A program made the position numbers and the translations under genes. A DNA stretch of 7,434 bases from Bog-473 sp035483935. Its GTDB lineage: Bacteria; Actinomycetota; Acidimicrobiia; Acidimicrobiales; RAAP-2. Under the pieces are notes generated by a model. The model made no database searches, was not told the origin of the DNA, and saw only the letters and a program-made list of their open reading frames with translations. Numbering within the stretch: position 1 is the first letter of the stretch; each line of letters opens with the position of its first letter. This document shows positions 1-5,594 of this stretch, in pieces. The stretch is from assembly GCA_035483935.1 (NCBI GenBank), contig DATHPK010000238.1, forward strand, positions 1-7,434. Direction: 5' to 3'.

Positions 1-109
1 TGACCCCGAAGGCCACGTAGCGCCGTGGCAACCGGCGTACCGGTGAGGACGACGCCGCGCCGGCTTCGGGCGCCGACGCAGGCGCGGGCTCGAAATCGGT
101 GCTGCTCAT
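1..109 (-). CDS. N-terminal fragment of an unidentified protein, running off the left edge
   Basis: Reading the minus strand from the ATG at 109-107 gives 36 codons with no stop up to the window edge. The first ~23 residues are rich in Ala, Pro, Ser and Glu (beginning MSSTDFEPAPASAPEAGAA), which looks like a disordered, acidic N-terminal tail. A basic stretch (VRRLPRRY) and the start of a hydrophobic run (VAFGV) follow. Basic residues just before a hydrophobic segment are typical of the cytosolic side of a first membrane helix, so a membrane protein is possible but not shown. No clear Shine-Dalgarno precedes the ATG, so it may be leaderless or start elsewhere. It diverges from the Nudix gene across 73 bp. 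The product is not recognised. It could also be a chance open frame, given its short length. Confidence 0.45.
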   Translation of the reverse strand, partial: MSSTDFEPAPASAPEAGAASSSPVRRLPRRYVAFGV

Positions 110-160
110 GGGTTGGGTCAGGTTAGTCAAGGGGTGGCCCCGTTCCGGGGGCGCCGCCCC

Positions 161-182
161 GTACCGCCGGTACCCTCATGGC
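161..182 (+). promoter_or_regulatory. Possible leaderless promoter of the Nudix gene, with a small inverted repeat
   Basis: TACCCT at 171-176 fits a TAnnnT-type -10 box. Six bases later comes the GTG at 183, which is the spacing expected for a leaderless transcript, and no Shine-Dalgarno precedes that GTG. A perfect inverted repeat, GTACC-gcc-GGTAC (161-173), overlaps the proposed -10 and could be a repressor site. No convincing -35 box is visible. The call rests on one hexamer plus spacing, in a 73-bp region shared with the divergent gene. Confidence 0.3.
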
Positions 183-1136
183 GTGCCTGCACCGGACCCG
201 CCCACCGAAGTCGAGATCCGTCCGGCCGCGACCGTCATGCTCGTGCGCGACGCAGCCTCACCCAGCGGCGAAACGGCACTCGAGGTGCTCATGGTCCGGC
301 GCAATTTGCGCTCGGACTTCGTCGGCGGCGCGTATGTCTTCCCGGGCGGCGCTGTCGACCCGCTCGATGGCGGTGCCGAGGCCGAGGCCATCTGTGCCGG
401 CCGCACCGACGCCGGGGCCAGCGCGCTGCTCGGGTTCCCCAGCGGTGGCCTGGCTTACTGGGTCGCGGTCGTGCGCGAGACGTTCGAAGAGGCCGGGCTC
501 CTCCTCGCCCGGCGGGAGGGCGGGCCGGACCTCCTGGCCGGCGACCCCGCCGAGGAGGCCCGCTTCGTGGCCGAGCGCGCTGCGGTGAACGCCGGAACCC
601 GTCGCTTCCTCGACCTGTGCCGCGAGGAGGGCCTGCGCCTCGCGGTCGGCGACATCCACTACTTCGCCCACTGGATCACACCGCGTGGCGCGCCGCGCCG
701 CTACGACACGCGCTTCTTCGTCGCCGCAGCGCCGCCCGGACAGGTCGCCGCCCACGACGCCGGTGAGACCATCGCCGAGGTCTGGATCACGCCCCACGAC
801 GCGTTGGCCCAGCACAGATCGGGCGAGATCGAGATCATCTTCCCGACGATCCGGAACCTCCAGGCCATCGGACGCTTCGCGAGCAGTGCCGAGTTGCTCG
901 ACGCGGCGGCCGCGGCCTCGAGTTCGGTGCCGGCCATCGAGCCGCGGGTGGTACCCGACGGCAACGGCATGCGCATCGTTCTGCCGGGCGACCCTGCCTA
1001 CGAGCGGGCGCCGGTGCCGGACCCGGGCGGGACCACCGCGCTCGGCGACTTCAACGCCGCCGTGCGCGCCGTCTCCATGCAGGCCAACGAGGAGGGACCC
1101 GACGCCGCTCCGGGCCCACGGCCCGGCGGCGCGTGA
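183..1136 (+). CDS. NUDT19-like Nudix hydrolase with a split Nudix box
   Basis: This is a 317-residue Nudix-fold hydrolase, a family that cleaves nucleoside diphosphates linked to another moiety. The sequence shows the lead-in strand (AATVMLVRD, ~15-23), then AYVFPGGAVDP at about 50-60, then RETFEEAGLLLARR from residue 98. The latter is the catalytic helix with metal-binding glutamates (REx2EExG). In a standard Nudix box (Gx5Ex7REUxEExGU) the Gly and the RE pair lie 14 residues apart; here about 42 separate them. This insertion, and the later FAHWITP and YDTRFF motifs, match the NUDT19/RP2 subfamily, whose mammalian member is a CoA diphosphatase. The bacterial substrate is not known from sequence. 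The GTG at 183 is chosen because conserved sequence starts soon after it and a -10-like box sits at leaderless spacing; the frame stays open upstream to 99, but that extension looks non-coding. The 3' end overlaps the next gene by 4 bp (GTGA). Confidence 0.88.
   Translation: MPAPDPPTEVEIRPAATVMLVRDAASPSGETALEVLMVRRNLRSDFVGGAYVFPGGAVDPLDGGAEAEAICAGRTDAGASALLGFPSGGLAYWVAVVRETFEEAGLLLARREGGPDLLAGDPAEEARFVAERAAVNAGTRRFLDLCREEGLRLAVGDIHYFAHWITPRGAPRRYDTRFFVAAAPPGQVAAHDAGETIAEVWITPHDALAQHRSGEIEIIFPTIRNLQAIGRFASSAELLDAAAAASSSVPAIEPRVVPDGNGMRIVLPGDPAYERAPVPDPGGTTALGDFNAAVRAVSMQANEEGPDAAPGPRPGGA
1110..1126 (+). other. GC-rich hairpin at the Nudix/MBL gene junction
   Basis: CCGGGCC-cac-GGCCCGG forms a perfect 7-bp stem with a 3-nt loop. 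It lies in the last codons of the Nudix gene and ends 6 nt before the GTG of the next gene. The only Shine-Dalgarno-like bases there (GGCGG, 1125-1129) partly overlap the 3' arm. The stem could mask the start until a ribosome finishing the upstream gene opens it, which would give translational coupling. In DNA this GC-rich, such stems also arise by chance. Confidence 0.3.
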
Positions 1137-2050
1137 TCCCTGGGGTGCCCGACTTCGGCGTGGGCCCGGTTCCCGAGCCCGGCCGGGTCGACGAGGTGGC
1201 GCCAGGTGTGCGCCGCCTGACCGCCCCCAACCCGGGGCTGATGACCGGTCCGGGCACCAACACCTACCTGGTCGGCGATTCCGAGCCGGTCGTCGTCGAC
1301 CCCGGCCCGGCCGATCCCGCCCACACCGAAGCGATCGTGGCCGCGGCCGCGCCACTCGGACCGATTCGCTCGATCCTGGTGACGCACACCCACGTCGACC
1401 ACGCACCCGGCGCCGCCGCTCTCGCCGCTGCGACCGGCGCCCGCGTCGTCGGCTTCGCCCCGGCGGAGGGGTTCGAGCCCGATGAATGCGTCGGCGAAGG
1501 TTGGTCCGTCTCCGCGCCGCTGTCGTCGGGCCCTTCGGCCGCACTCACCCTTCGCGCGCTGCACACACCGGGCCACGCGTCCGACCATCTCTGCTGGCTG
1601 GTCGAGGAGCACGCGTTGCTCCTCACCGGGGACCACGTGATGCACGGTTCCACCGTGGTCATCCGGCCTCCCGACGCCGACCTGCACCAGTACCTCGACA
1701 GCCTGGCCCGCGTGCGCGACGAGGTGCCTCCGATCCGAACCCTCGGACCGGGACACGGCCGCTTGATGGACCACGTCCCGGACGTCATCGACGCTCTCGT
1801 CGCCCATCGCCGGGGTCGCCACGAGCGGGTGGCGGAGGTCCTGACCCGGCGCGGCGACGGCACGGTGGACGATCTCCTCGAGGAGGTCTATGGCGACGTC
1901 ACCGAGCAACAACTCCCGGTCGCGCGGTTCTCCCTCTGGGCCCATCTGCGCGCGCTCGCCCAGGAGGGTCGGGCGAAACTCGTTTCCACCTCATCCCCCG
2001 CAGTATCCGACGGAGGCCTTGACACGATCGAGAGCCGCTGGGCCGCCTGA
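1133..2050 (+). CDS. Metallo-beta-lactamase-fold hydrolase, LACTB2-like
   Basis: This is a 305-residue metallo-hydrolase with a complete binuclear metal site. It has THTHVDHAPG (His85, His87, Asp89, His90), HTPGH (His148), LTGDH (Asp167) and LGPGHG (His208). The early NPGLMTGPGTNTYLVG segment (33-48) and a C-terminal winged-helix-like region (~225-285, with EVLTRRGDGTVDDLLEEVYG and LWAHLRALAQEGR) are hallmarks of the LACTB2 group. Human LACTB2 is an endoribonuclease, but bacterial members may act on other substrates, so the reaction is open. There is no signal peptide, so it is likely cytosolic. The GTG start overlaps the Nudix stop as GTGA, pointing to co-translation and perhaps a shared pathway. 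Glyoxalase II is less likely because of the C-terminal domain. Its 3' end faces mrp with only 8 bp between stop codons. Confidence 0.88.
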   Translation: MIPGVPDFGVGPVPEPGRVDEVAPGVRRLTAPNPGLMTGPGTNTYLVGDSEPVVVDPGPADPAHTEAIVAAAAPLGPIRSILVTHTHVDHAPGAAALAAATGARVVGFAPAEGFEPDECVGEGWSVSAPLSSGPSAALTLRALHTPGHASDHLCWLVEEHALLLTGDHVMHGSTVVIRPPDADLHQYLDSLARVRDEVPPIRTLGPGHGRLMDHVPDVIDALVAHRRGRHERVAEVLTRRGDGTVDDLLEEVYGDVTEQQLPVARFSLWAHLRALAQEGRAKLVSTSSPAVSDGGLDTIESRWAA

Positions 2051-2061
2051 CCGGCCAGTCA
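2048..2061. other. Imperfect palindrome holding both stop codons of convergent genes
   Basis: The 14 bp read TGAC-c-GGCC-a-GTCA, symmetric at 12 of 14 positions. The outer TGA is the stop of the MBL gene on the plus strand, and the outer TCA is the stop (TGA) of mrp on the minus strand. No T-tract follows on either side, so I do not call an intrinsic terminator. It is the only structure between these convergent genes. Confidence 0.3.
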
Positions 2062-3288
2062 GCCTGCCTCGGCTTCCCCCTGTGCCACGGCCGCTTCGAC
2101 GCGCTCGAGCATCCGGGCGGTGCATCCGTCGGCCTTGATCAGTGGCGCGATCTCTTCGGCGACGTCTCGGGCCATGCCGGCGAACACGCCCGCGAGCTCG
2201 CCGTCCTCGGACACCGCAACGGGCACACCGGCATCTCCGCCGGCCGCCATGTCCGGATGCAACGGGATGGAACCGACGAGTGGCACCCCGAGCTGGTGGG
2301 CGAGACGTTCGCCACCACCGGACCCGAACAGCGCGTACGTCGTGCCGTGTTCGCAGGTGAAATCGCTCATGTTCTCTATGACACCGGCCACCCGCAGGTA
2401 GCCCCGCCGTGCCATGTCCGCCGCCCGAGCGGCCACCTTCTGCGCCGCGACCGGCGGCGTGGTCACCACGAGCAGTTCCGTACGCGGCAACAAGCGGGCC
2501 AGCCCCATCTGGATGTCTCCGGTGCCCGGTGGCAGGTCGATGAGGAGGTAGTCCAAGTCGCCCCAGTGCGCGTCCTGCAGGAACTGCTGGACGGCGCGGT
2601 TGAGCACGAGCCCGCGCCACATGATCGCCTGTTCTTCGTCGGCGAGGAACCCCATGGACAGCACGCGTAGGGTGCCGGCGCCCACCCGTCGCTCCAGCGG
2701 CACCATTTTCCCGTGTCGCGCCTCGACGTCACCCTCCATGCCGAGGAGCCGCGGCACGGAGAAGCCCCAGATGTCCGCGTCGAGGATGCCCACGGTCAAG
2801 CCCCGGGCGGCCAACGCCACGGCCAGGTTCACCGTCACCGACGACTTGCCAACGCCCCCTTTTCCAGAGGCGATGGCGAGCACGCGGGCATCGGCCGGGA
2901 CGGCCGTCTCCGGCGCGTCCTCCCGCGCCTTCCACCGGGCTCGCGCCATGACGGCAGCCCGCTCTTCCGCGTCCATCGCGGCCACCTCTACCCGGACCGA
3001 TTCCACCCAGTCGATCGACTCGACGTGACTCACGACGTCCTTCTCGATCTGGTTTCGTAGGGGACACGAGGCGATGGTGAGGGCCACCTCAACGGTTACG
3101 TCAGCGCCCTCGATGGCCACGCCCCGCACCATGCCGAGATCGACGATGGTGTCGCCGAGCTCAGGGTCGATGACGGCGCGCAGGCATTCGCGCACCTCGT
3201 CGGAGCGTCCGCCGGAATCACGCTCCGGCGACCTCGGCGGTTCTGCTTGGTCGGCCATTGGGATGAATTCTACCTGGGTGAGGTCCAT
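2059..3288 (-). CDS. mrp: Mrp/NBP35-family P-loop ATPase, Fe-S cluster carrier
   Basis: This is a 409-residue cytosolic ATPase of the Mrp/ApbC/NBP35 family, which carries Fe-S clusters to apoproteins. The N-terminal MIP18/DUF59 domain (~30-105) includes VIDPELGDTIVDLGMV and TIASCPLRNQIE. The ATPase core has the deviant Walker A motif SGKGGVGKSS (141-150), DADIWGFSVPRLLG (170-183) and DYLLIDLPPGTGD (246-258), followed by TTPPVAAQKVAARAADMA. The usual C-terminal CxxC, which bridges a cluster between two subunits, is degraded: after ENMS it reads FTCEHGTTY, with Cys312 present and Gly315 at the second Cys position. The ATG at 3288 is chosen because GAGGA lies 6 nt upstream. An alternative ATG at 3258 lacks a well-spaced Shine-Dalgarno but has a TAGAAT hexamer upstream that could drive a leaderless form. 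The gene diverges from the A-type carrier gene, which supports a joint Fe-S role. Confidence 0.93.
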   Translation of the reverse strand: MDLTQVEFIPMADQAEPPRSPERDSGGRSDEVRECLRAVIDPELGDTIVDLGMVRGVAIEGADVTVEVALTIASCPLRNQIEKDVVSHVESIDWVESVRVEVAAMDAEERAAVMARARWKAREDAPETAVPADARVLAIASGKGGVGKSSVTVNLAVALAARGLTVGILDADIWGFSVPRLLGMEGDVEARHGKMVPLERRVGAGTLRVLSMGFLADEEQAIMWRGLVLNRAVQQFLQDAHWGDLDYLLIDLPPGTGDIQMGLARLLPRTELLVVTTPPVAAQKVAARAADMARRGYLRVAGVIENMSDFTCEHGTTYALFGSGGGERLAHQLGVPLVGSIPLHPDMAAGGDAGVPVAVSEDGELAGVFAGMARDVAEEIAPLIKADGCTARMLERVEAAVAQGEAEAG

Positions 3289-3294
3289 TTTCGA

Positions 3295-3299
3295 TCCTC
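3295..3299 (-). promoter_or_regulatory. Ribosome binding site of mrp that decides its start
   Basis: On the minus strand GAGGA sits 6 nt before the ATG at 3288 (GAGGA-TCGAAA-ATG). The in-frame ATG 30 bp downstream (3258) has no comparable site, so this element favours the longer protein. Confidence 0.6.
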
Positions 3300-3303
3300 G
3301 AGC

Positions 3304-3325
3304 GATTGGGTGATGGCACCCGATC
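3304..3325. promoter_or_regulatory. 22-bp imperfect palindrome between the divergent Fe-S genes, candidate operator
   Basis: The arms are GAT-t-GGGTG and CACCC-g-ATC around ATGG, with 8 of 9 arm positions symmetric. It lies 15 bp upstream of the mrp start codon and just upstream of the putative -10 of the carrier gene (3334-3339), so a bound protein could affect both promoters. In plus-strand RNA it would fold into a 9-bp stem with one U-G pair. It does not match any Fe-S regulator consensus (IscR, SufR) that I can recall. It could instead be a leader hairpin. Confidence 0.4.
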
Positions 3326-3333
3326 CCCGCCAG

Positions 3334-3339
3334 TAACAT
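3334..3339 (+). promoter_or_regulatory. Possible -10 box for the A-type carrier gene
   Basis: TAACAT fits the TAnnnT pattern and would start RNA near 3346, giving a leader of about 67 nt before the GTG at 3413. At 17-bp spacing the -35 position (3311-3316, TGATGG) is a poor match and overlaps the palindrome, so an activator may be needed or the box may be wrong. Confidence 0.3.
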
Positions 3340-3401
3340 GAAGGGCGCCCGGCAGCGCAGGTGACGCCGTGAGCGGCCGGCCGTCAGGGTGCCGGAGCGA
3401 C

Positions 3402-3407
3402 AGGAGG
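3402..3407 (+). promoter_or_regulatory. Ribosome binding site of the A-type carrier gene
   Basis: A perfect AGGAGG lies 5 nt before the GTG at 3413. It selects this GTG over the in-frame GTG at 3389, which has no such site. Confidence 0.75.
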
Positions 3408-3412
3408 ATTCA

Positions 3413-3778
3413 GTGACGACGATCTCGACTTCCGTGAACATCGGGAAGAAGCAGGCACCGGTGACCCTCAGCGACGCCGCCACCACGAAGGTCGCCAAGC
3501 TGCTCGCCGAGGAAGAGGGCGACAACCTGGCCCTGCGTGTCGCCGTGAAGCCGGGCGGGTGCTCCGGCTACAGCTACGAGATGTTCTTCGACAGCGAGGT
3601 CATGTCCGACGACGTCGTGCAGGAGTTTGGCGCGGTGAAGGTCGTCGTGGACGCCGCCAGTGCGGAACTTCTGAGCGGATCGACCCTCGACTACAGCGAT
3701 GGGCTCCAGGACACCGGGTTCCACATCAGCAACCCCAACGCGACCCGCACATGCGGCTGCGGCTCCTCCTTCAGCTGA
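3413..3778 (+). CDS. erpA: A-type Fe-S cluster carrier (HesB/IscA/ErpA family)
   Basis: This is a 121-residue protein of the HesB/IscA family, which holds an Fe-S cluster or iron and inserts it into target proteins. The three cluster-binding cysteines are all present: Cys50 in KPGGCSGYSYEM, and Cys114 and Cys116 in NATRTCGCGSSFS at the C terminus. The N-terminal half has VTLSDAATTKVAKLLAEE, and the middle has the family segment STLDYSDGLQDTGFHISNPNA. The length is usual for the family. A GTG start with a perfect Shine-Dalgarno implies good expression. It diverges from mrp and is followed 67 bp later by a gene for a protein with two [2Fe-2S] motifs, a possible client. The ErpA, IscA and SufA subtypes are hard to separate by sequence; I favour ErpA because no isc or suf genes are next to it, so the symbol is tentative. 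Confidence 0.9.
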   Translation: MTTISTSVNIGKKQAPVTLSDAATTKVAKLLAEEEGDNLALRVAVKPGGCSGYSYEMFFDSEVMSDDVVQEFGAVKVVVDAASAELLSGSTLDYSDGLQDTGFHISNPNATRTCGCGSSFS

Positions 3779-3845
3779 GCCGCGGCGCCCCCGGCCCCCC
3801 GGCCCCCTGAGCAGCACCACCCCCGCACGCACTCCCATCGCGGCC

Positions 3846-5594
3846 GTGTCCGCGACTGAAACGGCGGCGCGCATCCCCTTCGTCCTCAACGGCAACGAGG
3901 TCAGCGTCGTTGACGGGATCTCGCTCCTGGACGCGTTGCGCGACGAGCTCGGCTGCCGTTCGGTCAAGGACGGGTGCAGCCCGCAGGGTCAATGCGGGTG
4001 TTGCACCATCTGGGTCGACGGTGCCCCTCGGGTCGCCTGCGTCACTCCGATCCGGCGGGTCATGGGACGAGAGGTGACGACGCTCGAGGGTGTGTCGCCC
4101 GACCAGCGCAACCGGTGGGCGGAGGCCTTCGTCGCGCACGGCGCCAGCCAATGTGGCTTCTGTACGCCGGGCATCGTCATGCGACTCGCGGCGCTCGAGA
4201 CGGGTGGTGCCGGTCGCGGGCCTTCGAAGGACGTTTCACACATGGAACGCCGACGCGACATCGAGGCGGGACTGCGGGCGCATCTCTGTCGCTGCACGGG
4301 TTGGCAGTCGATCGTCGAGGCAGCGACGGACGTGTTGGGCGGCTCGAGTGCAACTCGTCCCGCCGATGCGGGTCACGAGGCGGTCCGTGACCAACTACTC
4401 GCCGGTTGGCGGGCTCAGCTCGAAGGCCCAGCCTTCCAATCCTCGGGTACCGACGTGGTCCTCGGTGGCGGTGGCTTCGCCGACGACACCGCGCCGGCTC
4501 ACGCGCTCCTCCAGCTTGGCGCCGATGCTCCGCTCACCTCGGGCATCCGCGGGGCACGGGCCGGAAAGGGGCGGCAGGGGCGCAACAGCACGGTGTCGCT
4601 GTCGCACCCGGTTGTCCCACCCGAAGGCGATTGGGCCCTGACGTTGGCGACCACCTGGGTCGAGCCTGCATATGTCGAGCCCGACGCCAGTTGGTGCTTC
4701 CCCGGCGAGCCGCCCGCCTCGCCTCTCGCCAACGGTGGCGCCTTCGGCGGCAAGCGGCACAGCCCCTTGCCTGCCCGAGCGCGGTCCTTGGCCGACGAAG
4801 CGGGCCAGCCCGTCCGTGTGCTCTGGTGTCGGGAAGACGTTGTGCGCCGAGGTCCCAAGCGTCCCCCGCTTGGCCTTGCCCTTCGCACGGACTGCACCGG
4901 GATCGTGCGGATCGGGTGTACTCCGGGCTCGGCTGATCTCGCGGTGTTGACCGAGCGGGTGCTCGCGCTGGCGCCCGGGATCCAGGTCGAGCTCGTCGAC
5001 ATCGCAGGTCCCCCGGTCAGCGCCGACCTGCGTGGCGCGGGGTGGGCCGAGGTATTGGCCGCACTGCACGCTCTGGAAGCACGTCCCGGCGGCCCCGGAG
5101 CGCCCCACAACGCACGATCGATGCTGACGGTTGGAACCGGACGCGCCGACGTCACCGTCCCCGGTGAAGGGCGCGCCGTTGTCGAGGTGCATCCTGAGGA
5201 CCGCGATGGGGGGCGGAGTTACGTCGAAGTGGACGTTTGGGCGGGTGAGCTGCTGTGCCCGGTGACCCTGCGTTCGTACGCGTTGGGCGCGGTGCATCAG
5301 GCGCTCGGAATGGTGTGGAGCGAGGGCATCGCAGTCGACGAGACGGGCGAACCCGTCGACCTCACGATCCGGTCGTTCGGCATCCTTGCCGCCCGGGACA
5401 TGCCAGAGGTGATCGTGAGGCTGCACGAGGATGACGGCTGGCCCGTCAACGGTTCCGACGCCGTGTTCGTCGCCACGCTTGCCGCGGCCTGGATTGCCGA
5501 GGGCCTGCCGCCCGAGTGGCCCACCCGCCGCGCCGCCGTGCGGACACCGGTGCGCGACGTGGCACCATCAGGCGGTCGAGAGGAGGAGCCATGA
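3846..5594 (+). CDS. Xanthine-dehydrogenase-type [2Fe-2S] subunit fused to a shortened molybdopterin-subunit-like region
   Basis: This is a 582-residue protein. Residues ~10-160 are a complete small subunit of the xanthine dehydrogenase/aldehyde oxidase family. The ferredoxin-like cluster has Cys44, Cys50, Cys53 and Cys65 (DGCSPQGQCGCCT, one residue longer than the usual Cx4C). The second cluster has QCGFCTPG (Cys103, Cys106) and LCRCTGW (Cys148, Cys150). After a linker, residues ~200-565 resemble pieces of the molybdenum subunit: NGGAFGGK (296-303) with QPVRVLWCREDVVRRGPKRPP, and a C-terminal stretch with GMVWSEGIAVDETGEPVDL and DMPEVIV. This part is ~380 residues against ~750 normally, and lacks the entry 'hammerhead' domain and much of the active-site region. 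NGSDAVF (535-541) stands where active enzymes have GEPP with the catalytic Glu. There is no FAD domain. The GTG at 3846 has no Shine-Dalgarno; a CTG at 3807 is an alternative start. The stop overlaps ridA as ATGA. The substrate is unknown, and it may be a non-catalytic electron carrier. Confidence 0.82.
   Translation: MSATETAARIPFVLNGNEVSVVDGISLLDALRDELGCRSVKDGCSPQGQCGCCTIWVDGAPRVACVTPIRRVMGREVTTLEGVSPDQRNRWAEAFVAHGASQCGFCTPGIVMRLAALETGGAGRGPSKDVSHMERRRDIEAGLRAHLCRCTGWQSIVEAATDVLGGSSATRPADAGHEAVRDQLLAGWRAQLEGPAFQSSGTDVVLGGGGFADDTAPAHALLQLGADAPLTSGIRGARAGKGRQGRNSTVSLSHPVVPPEGDWALTLATTWVEPAYVEPDASWCFPGEPPASPLANGGAFGGKRHSPLPARARSLADEAGQPVRVLWCREDVVRRGPKRPPLGLALRTDCTGIVRIGCTPGSADLAVLTERVLALAPGIQVELVDIAGPPVSADLRGAGWAEVLAALHALEARPGGPGAPHNARSMLTVGTGRADVTVPGEGRAVVEVHPEDRDGGRSYVEVDVWAGELLCPVTLRSYALGAVHQALGMVWSEGIAVDETGEPVDLTIRSFGILAARDMPEVIVRLHEDDGWPVNGSDAVFVATLAAAWIAEGLPPEWPTRRAAVRTPVRDVAPSGGREEEP
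5581..5586 (+). promoter_or_regulatory. Ribosome binding site of ridA inside the end of the fusion gene
   Basis: AGGAGG followed by AGCC precedes the ATG at 5591. It lies in the last codons of the upstream gene (encoding Glu-Glu-Glu-Pro), so it fixes the ridA start and explains the acidic end of the fusion protein. Confidence 0.75.

Noticed and set aside
31..44. A perfect inverted repeat, ACCGG-cgta-CCGGT, as an operator
   Set aside because: It lies inside the proposed coding sequence of the left-edge gene and away from the start region. Such repeats are frequent by chance in GC-rich DNA.
99..182. A 5' extension of the Nudix gene to an upstream start at 99
   Set aside because: The extra 28 residues (beginning MLLMGWVRLVKGW) are unlike family N termini and would overlap the start of the divergent gene. 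A -10-like box sits at leaderless spacing before the GTG at 183.
258..1544. A 428-codon open frame on the minus strand, opposite the Nudix and MBL genes
   Set aside because: Its translation is Arg/Gly-rich and has no recognisable domain, and it runs antisense to two genes with clear catalytic motifs. Long antisense frames are common in GC-rich DNA.
3289..3525. A 5' extension of mrp to 3525
   Set aside because: The added 79 residues do not look like a Mrp N terminus, they would run antisense through the carrier gene's start, and a good Shine-Dalgarno supports the ATG at 3288.
4395..5426. A 343-codon open frame on the minus strand, opposite the Fe-S fusion
   Set aside because: No family motif is visible, and the plus strand encodes conserved XDH-type motifs across the whole span.
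3846..5594. The fusion gene as a pseudogene
   Set aside because: The frame is intact for 582 codons, all eight Fe-S cysteines are present, the C-terminal motifs are well ordered, and the stop is tied to ridA by an ATGA overlap. A coherent compact protein is more likely than decay, though function is unproven.
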